64,000 nucleotides of DNA. Source: Prorocentrum cordatum (taxonomy: Eukaryota > Sar > Dinophyceae > Prorocentrales > Prorocentraceae). The stretch covers positions 302,632 through 366,631 of the forward strand of contig CAUYUJ010000925.1 in NCBI GenBank assembly GCA_963575745.1, written 5' to 3'. Below the pieces are notes generated by a model that did no database searches, was not told where the DNA came from, and was given only the letters and a program-made list of their open reading frames with translations. Shown piece after piece: positions 30,641 to 41,422 of the stretch; position 1 is the first letter of the stretch; every line of letters starts with the position of its first letter. A program made the translations under genes and the position numbers.

Positions 30641-30854
30641 AATCCTAGGGTGGCCCAGAGCAGCCTGGTTTTGAGGTTCCCCCCCCCTGTTGACTGTTTG
30701 GTGACGCGGCGGGGCCCCTTGGAAGTTAGTAAACAGAAGGCAGGAAACAGGACTGGCGAGACAACACATCACACATGACAGCAGATCGCACGCACCTTCG
30801 CAGCCTTGCGCCCCCAGAGGGGGCCAGCGGAAAAAAAACATACATCCGGGACGC

Positions 30855-31050
30855 CAAACCCGTCGGCGCCCGTCTGGATGATGCTCGCGCTGCGCTGGCT
30901 CGCGCGCGCTCCCGCCGCACCGAGGCCATCCAAGCGCTCGAGCTCGCGCAGGCCGATCACCCGCTTCACGGCCAACGTCGAGGAGCTGGAGAAGCCCATC
31001 TCCCCTGCAGGCGAGACCGGCGAGCCCATGAGCGACATCGACCCTCTGGC
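30855..31050 (-). other. Possible exon or LINE shadow
   Basis: The minus strand reads SPAGEMGFSSSSTLAVKRVI, then LRELERLDGLG and SIIQTGADGFGVPD, followed by GTATGT, which would be a canonical splice donor. The plus strand is also open and runs into a LINE endonuclease fragment, so this may be antisense shadow. No family is recognised. Confidence 0.2.
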
Positions 31051-31076
31051 GGTCCTCGCCAACATCTCGGCGCGTG

Positions 31077-31320
31077 CAAGCCGGAAGCGTTCACGGGCAA
31101 CGGCTTCCCCTTGTTGGACCACCTCTCAATGTGCTCACTGGTCGCCACTAGCACTTTCAACGCCGGCTGCACGCGGAGGTCCAAACACGGCAAGACCTCC
31201 CGTATCGACTTCACTCCCCCCGGCGTGGAGACTTGCAACCATTTGGTCAACTCCTCCGTAGCGCCAGACGTCGTCCTCTCGTGCACCCCCGCCGAGGACC
31301 ACCACGGGCGGCAGGGCGCC
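31077..31320 (+). mobile_element. LINE endonuclease C-terminal fragment (element B)
   Basis: Frame 1 reads GNGFPLLDHLSMCSLVATST, then HGKTSRIDF, VLSCTPAEDHH. In apurinic-type endonucleases of LINEs the SRIDF block and the terminal (A/S)DH are conserved and catalytic. The fragment stops at the unrelated GC-rich start of element C. Its type resembles the LINE whose RT lies at 46004-48219. Confidence 0.65.
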
Positions 31321-31577
31321 ATGGATGGGGACGTGTGCCTTGGTCGGGGAGCTGGTGCCTCTCGCCAGGCTGGGGGCCTGCGCGGCGGCCAGGCGGCGCG
31401 GGTGGCCGCGGCGGGTCGTCCGCGCGGGCGAGGTCCGACGCACCCTGGGCCCGCGCAGCGGCAGGGAGAGCCGCGGCCGGGAGCGGCGCGCGTGTTGGCG
31501 GCCAGCGCGACGCGACGGAGTGCCAGCTGGCGCGGGGCCTGGGCGGCCGGGGCTGCCGCGTGGTGCCTCCAGGAGGC

Positions 31578-31830
31578 CCGCGCCCCCAGCATCGAATCGA
31601 GAACTCGATTCGGCAATCGAAATGCGGCAGTCGAAAGGGATCGGATCGGCGGAAATCGGCAGGCGAGTCGGGAAAAGTGGAATCGGCGGAAATCGGCAGG
31701 CTAGTTTGCCTCCAACAAGAAATCGGAGCCCAAATCGGAATCCCAAGTCGAATCGGATCGGAATCGGAAGCCACCAAAATCGAATCGAATCGAACCGGAG
31801 GAGTCGAAATGAGTCCTGAGGAGGCCCGCG
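31578..31830. repeat. (GAATCGG)-rich insertion in LINE element C
   Basis: About 250 bp rich in AATCGG, AATCGAA and GGAAATCGGCAGGC motifs. It is flanked by AGGAGGCCCGCGCCCCC on the left and AGGAGGCCCGCGTCCCC on the right, suggesting a target duplication of about 12 bases or more. It separates two endonuclease blocks. Confidence 0.6.
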
Positions 31831-32034
31831 TCCCCGTGCGCGACGCGAATGCAGCGGTGGCAGCGGCGCGGGCGCGCGGCATGCGGCTTCATCAGCCGTC
31901 GGCGGGGAGCATCTGTTGGCCGCCGTGCACGCCCCTGGACAGTGCGCGGCCCGGTCAGAACGCATGGAGGGCCTCTCTGGCCGCCAGCCTCGACACCAGC
32001 ACCTCGCCGTGCACTTCGGCCAGGGACTGCTGAA

Positions 32035-32187
32035 GGGCCAAAGACACACAAGTAAATACACACAAATCAAATAATCCCCAATATTTTCCCATATTTTCTG
32101 GGTTTCTGTCTTCCCGCCCACTTCCCACATTTTCCTATATTTTCTGGGAAATCGAGGATTAATTGTGTCTGTGTGTTTCTTTTCCTC
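32035..32187. repeat. CACACA/TTCCCATATTTTCTGGG miniature element, copy 2
   Basis: This 153-bp element is closely similar to 870-1027. It is flanked by CTGAA on both sides (32030-32034 and 32188-32192). Removing it with one CTGAA joins GQGLL to NCVVHFMNCYG in one frame of the LINE endonuclease, which supports a simple insertion with a 5-bp target duplication. Confidence 0.85.
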
Positions 32188-32739
32188 CTGAACTGCGTCG
32201 TGCACTTCATGAATTGCTACGGCTACGCCGGTGGCCGGAGTGATCTTGAGCGCAATGCGGACCCCGTGCTGGCAGGCATGGAGTGGTTGCGCGGCCTCGG
32301 AGGGGCGCCCGCATTCCTGGTCGGGGACTTCAATTGCGGCCTCGCCGACACCAGCTTCGAGGGGCTGTTCGGCATGGCCGGTTGGCGGGACCTGCTGGCC
32401 GCGCGCGGCCCTGCGCGTGTGCCTTCCCAGGGCGAGCCCACCCGCATCGACTACGTGCTCGCGAACTCCGCGACGTTGAGCCTGGTGGAGCGCGTCGGTC
32501 TCCGGTGGGGCCTTGGGTTCGCCACCCGCGCGGCGCTGCAGGTGGAGCTCCGTGCCGCCGCTCCTGAGCAGGCGCTGACTCGGCAGCCAGTGCCGCCCCT
32601 CTCTGACGCCGCTGCCGCTGGCTGGAGCCCTGGAGCGGCGCGCGCCCTGACCGCCGGTCGTCGCACGGCGCTGCGTCTCATCGCGCGCTGGAGCAGCATG
32701 ACGTGGACGCAACTTGGCTGGAACTCCGTTCGGCGATGC

Positions 32740-32938
32740 TAGGGGAAGAAAAAGTAACATAAACCCAAAAACTCGCAGGTCCGCGCGGATTTCTCGGATC
32801 GGCGCTGGACCCCCCTGCCGGGCGCGCGGAGCGCGCCAAGGGCGGCGCCGGAGGCGCCGCTGGGGGGCCCCAGCGCCGATCCGAAAAATCCGCGCGGACC
32901 TGCGAGTTTTTGGGTTTATGTTATTTTTGCTTCCCCTA
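32740..32938. mobile_element. 199-bp inverted-repeat element with 5-bp target duplication
   Basis: The termini TAGGGGAAG...TAACATAAACCC, AAAAACTCGCAGGTCCGCGC and GGATCGGCGCTGG are mirrored nearly perfectly over about 70 bases at each end. GATGC flanks both sides (32735-32739 and 32939-32943). Removing the element and one GATGC gives a continuous LINE frame ATWLELRSAMRTWLRPAG. It belongs to the same family as the inverted repeats inside both GH5 introns and at 54388-54498, and it is the best preserved copy. Confidence 0.9.
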
Positions 32939-34979
32939 GATGCGGACGTGGCTCCGCCCGGCTGGGGCTCTCCGAGGTGCCAGCGCGGCCACGCGCGGCG
33001 GCCTCGCGGCAAACCGACCGCCCTCCTGCGAGCGGTACTGGCGGGGAGGCAGCAGATCGGCTCGCCGACGCGGCGCTGCTGCGATTGCGCCGCCCCCGAG
33101 GGCTGCTGCACGCCCAACGGCGCGTTGCCGCGGCCAGCCAGGCCGCGCGGCCGATCGCATGCTCCACCTTGGAGGCACTCCGTGCGGCCGACGCTGATTG
33201 CGCTGAATGGGCCGCGGCGCTGGCCGATCTGCGGGCGGACGTGCTGCTCCCCGCGAGCGTGCTACAGCGCGCGGGGGCTGCTTGGGCCGAGACCCGCGCG
33301 AACGCGCGGCGCCGCCGCCGGGGGGAATGGCATCGCTGGGCGCAGGACTGTCTAGCGTTTAGCGAGCGGTCAGGGCCAACTCTGCCGCGGCGGTGGCCGC
33401 CTCGACACAGAGCTCGTCGCCGACCCCGCGACGGTCCCCAGCGGCACTGGCAGCCCCCCCCCCCGCGCAGCAGATCTTGGTTGCTAGCCCTGCGTGGGGG
33501 CTCCGCCACGCTGCCGCGGTACTTCGAGGGCCCCTGGAAGGCGATGCGTCAGCAGGACTTGGTGCCGCCCCTCGGCGAGGAGTGGCATCAGTCGCTAAAC
33601 GGTCTTCCTGCCTTCCCCGCCCGCGTCCCATGGACGGCCCAGCTGGCGAGCTCGCTCTTGCGGAAGATGCCGAAGCGCAAGAAAGCCGGGCTAGATGGGT
33701 GGACGGCGAGCGAGTTGCGATTGCTCCCAGCGGAGCTCCATAGCTGGATGGCTTCACTTTTTGAAGAGGTGTGGTCGCCCGGCCGCCGGCCCCGCGAGCC
33801 GGCCGAGGCCGAAGGGCCGCCCCCCCCGAAGCCCGGCGGGGTCGGGCGGGGCGCTGGACGCAGGCGGCCCACCCGGCCGCCGCCCATTCTGCATCGGCTG
33901 TGGGCCGCAGGTCGCACGCGCCTCTTCGCGCGCATGGCGGCTTCAGTGGGCCGGCGAGGCAGTGCAGCGTGGCACCGAGGAGCTCGCCCTTGAGCTAGCG
34001 CTGGAGCTGGAGGCCGCCGAGGCCCTCGGCGAGGGCATGGCCAGCGCGGCGCTCGACTGGCGGAAAGCGAACGACCGCGACCACCTTGCCGCGCTCCCCA
34101 ACCCGCTCGCGCGCGCGGGGGGGCCGCAGTGAATCGCCGGGCCTGCGATGCACGCGTGCACGGCGAACCGAAGGATCCGTGTCGGCCGTGCCATCGGCAG
34201 CGCGTGGCCCCCCACCAGCGGCATCCTGCCTGGTTGCGCGCTGGGCGCACGGGCGAGCTCGACGACGGCCTCCAAAGCCGGATCTACGTGCACGACTTCA
34301 CGTTGTGGTCGCGGCGACTCACGGCCGAGGCCGGAGAGGCGGCGGAGGCGGTTCGCGACGCGTTGCGCGTGACCTCTGAGCTCGAACGCGCCCTGGGGTG
34401 GCGGCTGAACCGGGGCAGGAGCGCACAGTTCGCAAACGCTGCGGCGCTCAGGCGATGGCTGGCCGCCCAGTCGCCGATGGCCGCCGGCGCCAGCTTCAAA
34501 AACTTCGGGGTCGTCGCAACCGCTGGCCGCGCGCGCCGCTGCGCAGTCGCGCCCGCGCGGGTCCTCGACGCAGTCGGCCGGTTCGCCCGCATCGGCCGCC
34601 TGCCGGTGAGCTTCCGGCAGCGCTGCGTGATGGGCGCAGTAGCTGGCACTTCTGCCGGCGTGCATGGCGCCACCCCTGTGATTCATCGAGCTCTATTTTA
34701 AAGCTCAAAGCGCTCTAGATTTCATAAGCTTTAAATTTAAAGTTTTTCGTGTGTTGCTCATGTTGCGGTTTGCGTGCGTTGTTGCGTTCTCAGCTGACTT
34801 GAGCGAATATTTCCGTCGCGTGCAACGGTATCGTAATTTGATGGCGTTGACGCCTTGATCGACATGGCTTGAGCCCAAATCGCAACGGGAAATACCAAAA
34901 AAACTGCGGAGGATGCGGATCGACAGGAATAAGGGCAGGAGGAACAATATGAAAAAGGAGGAGGAGAAGGAGGAGGAGG

Positions 34980-35474
34980 AACATCAAAAAGAGGAAAGCA
35001 CAGAGGGAGGATGATGTGGAGGAAGAGGGAGCATACGGTGGAGGAAGAGGAGGTGAGGAGGGATTATTATGTGCCAGTTATGCTCAACAGCGGCACTCTA
35101 TGACCTGCGCCTGGACCAAAAGAAATTACCCAGGACACAAGTTTCACCCCCCCCCTGGTACGGGCAAAGAGGGGGGGTTAAAGCTTTGTGAATCTCCACA
35201 TACTTACACCACGTTCGTGCCCCAAGAGGCCTCCCACGAGTTCCCCTGGAGGGCGCGAAAACCACCTACATCAGATCACGGAAAGAAAATATGAGCTAAT
35301 CGCGACCTCGGTGGGTGTTCTAAGCGATTGCTGGTTTTAGGAGCTTGTTCCAGATATTGGGGTTCGGCGGCGAGGCGCTGGAAAGCGTTGGAGATAAATT
35401 TAACCATCGGATGGAAGCGACGCGGACGCCGTTTTCACAGGCGCACTTGGGCGCCACACCAGTCCAACAAAATG
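34980..35474. other. Left spacer of the 8.8 kb insertion
   Basis: Purine-rich and mixed DNA with a plus-strand frame at 35016-35294 that has no recognised domain. Confidence 0.4.
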
Positions 35475-37553
35475 TTAAGAGTCGAGTGGTCGCTTCCGAA
35501 ACGACGTTCTAATCTGAAGGAGCCTTTTCATGCTTGACAGTACGCTGATTTCAAATGTGGACTGTGAGACGTTCCTGCAACAACCCTTGAGGGTTTTGTT
35601 CAGGTCCTCGTCCTTCCAGGCTGCGTGGAAACGTGGATTGCCAAAAAATGACACACGTCTGAGCATGTGTAGCGTCAGGTGCCGTTTTGGCAACATCAGC
35701 TCGTCGTATTTCCCAGTCAAGTCTAGAAAAGTACGGTAGTGCCGCCAACACGCGTCCACCGCCGCATCTGACATCTGAATGCCACTTGTATCAAAGATCA
35801 GTGCCATGTCCCGCAATGCCGTCGCTGCCTCCAGTAGCCGACCCCCCTCGGGGCCAAGCTTCCAGAGGTGATGCGGCAGCTCGTCTACTAGAAAACATAA
35901 GAGTCCCCAGGTTTCAGCACCATTTGTTTTAAGCTTCTGGTCCGATGGGTCACCAACCATTTTTCTCGTTATGTTGGAAATCCGAATCAACGTCTCGCCT
36001 GGGAACTCTTTTGCACGTCGTTTTTACCAATTGGTAATGGCATTGCGGAAGGTAAGGATTGCAATGCCAATGATTTCGTCTTGGGTACCATGACCGCCCC
36101 AAGCGCCGCTGAGAATTAGCTTCCAAACTACCAGCTTGCAGAAAGAAAGAAACACTCCGAGATATAATGTGTGGAGCGAATCGGGCGTCAACGTTCGCCA
36201 TGCAGTAATTCCCAGCTCTGTGCTGAAGAGCGGATTCCTGTGGCGTGTCAACGTCTCCCTCGATTGGCGCCAGAACACTATGTGTTTGACGGTGGACAAG
36301 TCAAGCTGCTCGAACTTCCCCACGTCTGGGAGGTCTGGGCACGGCTCCAGCCTATCGTCTCGCTCCAGCTCCAGCCGAGGTATCGGATTCTCCAGTGCGC
36401 GACCGTGACTGCCAGCTGGCCGTTTGTCATAACGCAGCTTGCCCACATCGGGTATACGTTGCCTGAGATGGGGGGTCAGCGGAATAATGATTTCACAACG
36501 GCTGCATGCATCGTCGTACTCGTGCTCCAAGTTCTCCCTGTGGGGGAAACCCGTGCGACAAGCGCCAGCAACGCGGTGCATCCCAGCGCCGTGAGCATTG
36601 CAGCTGTAGCACGGCCGCGCTATATCAGACCACGTTGGCAGGCCTGTCGTTCCAGCGCATTCGGCCCAGTCTCCCTTGATAAAGAACAGGCATGAACGCA
36701 TGGCGAGCGCGGTGCCCGCGCGCCCTCGTCTCTGAATGTCAGACTCGACCCGCGCTTCGCCGTCGCGTCGCTTCTCCGGGTAGCGCTTGTCGGCCATGGC
36801 CGCAAATGACCACCGTAGAAACGACATTAACACTGATATCGAACACCAGCCCCTGCAACCGCATCGGCAGAGAGACTTCTTGCGGAGAACCGCAGCGAGG
36901 TGCCGTGCCCCATCAGCGAAGCACTCCACCCACACGCCGATGACGCTGTCGGTGTGCGAATACGGAACGCCACCCAGGTACAGACACAGAGGCCGAACGG
37001 GGCCAACGCGACTACCATGCCTCACTACAACAGGGTGCTGGGCATACGAATTGGGCAGCTCATTGCTGTCGATTGCTTCTCTCAGGGAGGTTCGGGCGTG
37101 GGGGCCCACGCCGACATCAAGCTGTTCATGCGGCACAAAGACTGGCACCTGTCGAACCGATCGTGCCAACGACGAGTTGTCGAATCATGGCAGGCTCAAT
37201 AAATACATCTCGTCACGGTCCTGGGTTCTGCCGATGTGATCGTTTATTTTTCGTTGTTCGTTGCCGCTGTGAGAGCCAGGCCTCATACCTAGCTTGGCGG
37301 CCTTGTCAATGCCAGCAATGCCAGCGTAGTACATTAGCGAACAAAGCTGGGTTGCGCTCAACTCGCGTGCCAACGACAACCCTGTACAAAACTCAATGAA
37401 CATGTCAGCTGGGTCGTCGTCGTTGTCGCCACAGTCGGAGCTGTCTGGCAGCACCTCGTCGGCAGCCATGGCGCCGAGCTGGTCCTCCCATGAGTGCGCC
37501 GATGGGGCACCGTCGGCGCGCGTCGGCTGGTCATCCCAAGAATGCAATGACAT
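35475..37553 (-). pseudogene. Transposase-like ORF of a dinoflagellate multicopy family, two in-frame stops
   Basis: One minus-strand frame runs from the ATG at 37553 to 35475, broken only by TGA at about 37187 and TAA at about 36026 (about 690 codons). Recognisable blocks are an acidic N-terminal stretch, LYLGGVPYSHTDSVIGVWV, LRKKSLCRCGCRGWCS, FIKGDWAECAGTTGLPTW, RPCYSCNA, and near the end FHAAWKDEDLNKTLKGCCRN and VSQSTFEISVLS. I recall this architecture from a family present in many copies in dinoflagellate genomes. The HTDS and KGDWAE acids and the paired Cys pattern suggest a DDE-type transposase, but that is inference. The stops and the 5' spliced-leader relic suggest a decayed copy of an mRNA. 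Confidence 0.6.
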
Positions 37554-37600
37554 CAACGCCAGGCGCAAATTGTATAGCGGCGTTGCTGAAACGCGACACG

Positions 37601-37622
37601 CTTGAGCCAAAATGGCTACGGT
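37601..37622 (-). other. Dinoflagellate spliced-leader (DinoSL) relic
   Basis: The 22 bases match the DinoSL consensus at every position, with A at the degenerate first base; the minus strand ends TTTTGGCTCAAG. It lies 47 bases upstream of the ATG at 37553 in the same orientation. The following bases are CGTGTCGC, not a GT donor, so this is not an SL RNA gene. A trans-spliced mRNA copied into DNA best explains it. Confidence 0.9.
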
Positions 37623-37929
37623 GAGCGGAACGCACGAGTGCCATGGGGACTCGGGGCGGGACGGTATCGCATGGACGGACATATAGATGAGGGAACGTAG
37701 GGGAGCGAGGAGGGGGTTCAAGGGTTCAAGGGCTCACGGTACCACAGTTGCTTGTGTCCGACCCCGTCCCATATCCCTGCAGGCGAAATTTGATTCGAAG
37801 CAGGGTCAACGCAACATCAATACATACATGTAGTATTAGCACGAGCCCTGGAAACAGCCACGAGGCCACACAGGCCGAATGAGGTCGCAAGGGTTGACGG
37901 GTCACAGAGGCCACGAAGGGGGTCACACG

Positions 37930-38075
37930 GGCCAGAAAGGGGACTACGACGACGACGACGACGACGACGCATGCGAGGACCATTGGATTCCCCGACGACG
38001 ACGACGACGACGACGACGGCGGAGACGAAGACGAAGACAACGACGACGCCGACACCGACGCCGACGACTTGTTAT
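37930..38075. repeat. (GAC/ACG)n microsatellite
   Basis: Two runs of GAC triplets at about 37945-37972 and 37993-38065, separated by unique sequence. Confidence 0.9.
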
Positions 38076-39508
38076 GCGTGGCCTGTGCCTTTTGGCGGAA
38101 GGGGCGAAAGCCCTAGTGGAACAACGCAACGGTGGGCCCCATGGGAACTCCAGGCACCTCGAGCAGAATGGGAAACACTTGGGCCCTGGGAGGCCCTGGA
38201 CCCTGGAACCCTGGGGCCCCCGAACCACGTGTGACTCCAGCGCGCTCCTCACGCAGATCGCGGGGTCTGGCGGAAAGGGGGGGTGCCGAAGGCGTTGAGA
38301 GAATGGGGGCAAAAGCCTGGCCAGGACCCCGCGCCGTTCCCGCAGGTGCTCGACCCCGCCCCATTGGTGCACCTATGGTGGGAATGGGGGGGGCGCGCCG
38401 TCCGACCCGGAGCGGCGGCCGCGCAAGCAGGCGCCAGCCCAACAGGGAGGATGAGGAGGTGCAGGCTACGTCGTCCGATCCAAGAACGTGCGCACTCATG
38501 CTTACAAACGCCTTGTATGCAGCGCGTGTCGTAGCGCCACGTGTCGCTATCCTCATCGTCGTCCTCCTCCTCCTCGCCTCTCTTTCTCCTCCCCCTCCTT
38601 CGGGCGGTTGATTTGCTTTCGGCTGAGTTGCGTTAGTTTCATCGGCGTTGCTGTCGCTCGAGTCTCGGCCCCGATCCCCATCCAGATCGATCTGTTTCAA
38701 TTCGGGTTAATGCCCGCCCCCTCGTTGCCGCCGAGCCCTGGAAACTGCAGCGCCGTTTCGTTTTTAGAAGGTCAAAGGCGGGGATGCTGAATGCGCGCGC
38801 CCGTCGGCCACGACCCCTCTCAGGAATTCAAGATACACAAGGGTGAGAGGCAGCAGGCTCACGGAGGAAGAGGAGGAGCACCAGTGGGATCACGGTTTGT
38901 CAGCTGTCATGCTCTCGCGCGAGAAATCGAGCAGCGCCCCCCGTGTCGTGAGCCACGTCGGGGCCAAATCTCAAATTCTGAGCTGGCAGGGCCGGGTGAG
39001 CTCGCGATCTTCAGAGTCATCAGAAGTCATCCGAAAGTCATCTGAAAGTCATCTGGATGACTTCGCCAAACCTCGAGACATTGCGCAACTTTGACCAAAA
39101 GTCATCCAACAGTCATCTCAAAGTCATCTCTGAAAACCTGACGGCAAAATCAAAATCCATGGTCTGGCGTGAAGTCCCAGCTCGAGTCGGACCCGAACTG
39201 CGTCAATGCGCGTCGAATCTTGACCGAACTCGCCCAAACCAGCTCCGACGGCAGAAACCGCATCGAAATCTCAAATCGCACTGCTCAGCAGTGCGCCCAC
39301 TGGCATCAGCTGCACTCCCACGGCAGAAACGAGATGCGAATGAGGGCTGTGAGGAACATGAGGGGATACCGAGGAGGAGGTGAGGAGGAGGAGGGGAGGT
39401 GAGGAGGATGATGATGAGGATATGCGAGGAGGGGAAGGTATTATGATGAGGAGGTAGAGGAGGGAGGCCAGCAAGAACGGCAGCGCCTCGGCGCGAGGCT
39501 GGCGCTCG
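38076..39508. other. Spacer of the 8.8 kb insertion
   Basis: No recognised gene. It includes a short array of AAGTCATC-type repeats at 39015-39135 and GAG triplets near 39380-39460. Confidence 0.4.
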
Positions 39509-40855
39509 CTACTGGGACAAGCGCTTGACTTTGTGCATGGCGCAGATCTGCTTCAGCTTCGACTCGAGCCGCTTGACGGCATCCTTCTGGCTGTTGAACT
39601 TGTTCAGCTCCGACTCGCAGGCCCCCTCGTCGTAGTTCTTGGCGAACTGCTTCGCGTCCTTCGTGACGAGGAACTCGTTGATGCACTCGGTCTTCCCGTT
39701 GCGGACGATCTCCAACGCAAGCGTGAGCTCCTCCAGCTCGCTACCGCGAGCCCACTTGTAAGCGTCTGACTCGCCGATCTGCCTGATCAGGAGCTCGGCG
39801 CCCTGCACCGCCTTCAGGTACAGCGGCTTGAGCTTGGAGGCCGCGGACAGCGTCGTCTCCGTCTTGGCGGTCTTGGTCTTCGGCTCCTTCTCGTCGGGGT
39901 TGCCGCCGCTCCTCTTCCTGGCCGCCGCCCCGCTTGCCGCCGCCGCGCCAACGTCACTCGGCTGCACGGCGGAGGGTGCATCGACGTTGGGCGGCGCGGC
40001 GCCTGCGGGCATCTCGACAGCGACCTGCGCGGCCGAGTGTGCCGCCGACGACTCACTCATGCTGCCCTGGCTCCTCGAGGTAGTGATCTCTGCCCACGCC
40101 TTCCTGAACTCCTCCTCGTCCTCGTGCTTGACCCTGCGATGCAAGAGAAGCTCCGACCACTCGTCGCGCCAGCACCACTTGCCGCCGAGTTTGGCGCACT
40201 TGGCCGCCGTCCTCTTCGCGCCTTCCACGGCCGCGGGCTACTCCCACCCGCCGTAGCCGACGACCAGCTCCCCGAACGTGCACATGTCCTGCTTGGAGCG
40301 GGTGGTCTGGGACAGCGTCTCGGACTGCATCTTCTCCTTCTTGATCTCGTCGAGCTGAGCCTGGGCCCACTTAATTTTGAACGCCCTCTTCTCCGATGTA
40401 GTGCCCTTCGTGTATTCGTTGTGCTGCGGGCTCCCAACAGGGTGGTCTTTGCGAAATGCCGAGTCGAGCGCAGACCGTGAAGGGATCGACCCAGTATTGA
40501 CTGCATTGGTCAGATCAGCTTCCCTCTTGCTGGGTGTCACTGGCGGCTGCGGCGGTGCTGAACTTGAGATGACGCTGCAGATGGGCCGCTCGAACTCATC
40601 GTTGTTGGCCTCGCTCGCTCGGCACTGGTCGATCTTATGCAAGTAGCTGCGAACGTCGTCAGCATTGACGCCCTCGAACGCCTTCCCGACAAACTTGCCT
40701 CCCAACGGCGGCGGTCCGTGCGGGCAAGCGTCGCCCGACGCGCCGTGGCCCACACCACTCGGCGTATTCGCCTGGCCGCTGCCCGAAACCTGGGCGCCGC
40801 AGGTCGCCTCGGCGTCGGTCGCGTCGATCTTGTTGTCCAAGATGACCATCTCCAT
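39509..40855 (-). pseudogene. Dinoflagellate family protein (FKIKWA / GGKW type), one in-frame stop
   Basis: A single minus-strand frame of 449 codons is broken only by TAG at 40238-40240. Before the stop it reads SEKRAFKIKWAQAQLDEIKK and FGELVVGYGGWE. After the stop it reads PAAVEGAKRTAAKCAKLGGK, WCWRDEWSELL and EEEFRKAWAEI. This order (R-F-x-x-KWA, then a conserved GGKW block, then an E-F-x-x-AW block) matches a multicopy family of unknown function that I recall from dinoflagellate genomes. A low-complexity Ala/Lys-rich middle and a C-terminal helical stretch (KDAVKRLESKLKQICAMHK) follow. The stop may be a mutation or a sequence error. It lies between the other two frames on the same strand. 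Confidence 0.55.
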
Positions 40856-41099
40856 TCTCGAAGCACGGCTGACGGAACTTGCGAGGCCCAGTACGCAATT
40901 GCTTGCAGCGCTCGGCGTCGAACCACAATGTCAATATAGTGGGAGGAGGAGCAGGAAGTATTTAATAATGTGGCGAAGAAGGGGGACTCGTCACCCATAC
41001 ACCCACTCAACCTTATCGTGTGTGAGTACGTGCGGGCGGTTCAAGCTGGATCACTCTACAAACTACAATAGCCATCTTCGGTCCAACGCGGAATCGACT

Positions 41100-41335
41100 C
41101 GACCCCCCGACGTGCCCTTGAACCCCCCCCCCCCCCTGGCGATGCCCATGGCTTCGCCTGATCGTGCGTCGGCGTTTCGCCCGAAACAGCCACGGGCGAA
41201 AGGGATTTGCTAGGGGTGGTGGTGGCTATGACGACGATGATGCTAGCCTCAATCATTACAGTGGTGGTGATGATAATGATGATGGTGGCGACGGTGGTGG
41301 TGATGGCGATGGTGACGTGCCCCTCTAGCGATAGT
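41100..41335. repeat. Interrupted GAT/GGT triplets
   Basis: A C-run near 41125, then degenerate ATGATG/GGTGGT sequence at 41210-41320, just beyond the stop of the 525-residue frame. Confidence 0.7.
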
Positions 41336-41422
41336 GGTTTCAAGACGCATCGGCTACCTGCGACTGCAGGCGATGTATGCTGTCTCGGCTCAAGTGCTGT
41401 CTTGCTGCACGGGGCTGGTTGT

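Larger units (their letters stand above)
31480..34677 (+). mobile_element. LINE (element C), 5' part: endonuclease and RT, with insertions
   Basis: Pieces in order: WCLQEAR (nuclease Gln-Glu block, ~31560); VRDANAAVAAARARGMRLHQ (~31840); LAVHFGQGLL, interrupted by a miniature element, then NCVVHFMNCYGYAGG (~32200); VGDFNCGL (~32320) and RIDYVLANS (~32445), catalytic endonuclease blocks; a second inverted-repeat insertion at 32740-32938; KAGLDGWTASELRLLP (~33690); ALDWRKAND (RT motif A, ~34055); SGILPGCAL (motif B, ~34220); YVHDFTLWS (motif C, ~34290, with the usual first Asp changed to His); FKNFGVVATAGRARR (~34500). Multiple frameshifts make it inactive. The reading continues at 43476 after the 8.8 kb insertion. 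Confidence 0.75.

Noticed and set aside
31135-33117. 660-codon minus-strand open frame
   Set aside because: It is antisense to LINE element C and passes through two inserted repeats, so it is a compositional shadow.
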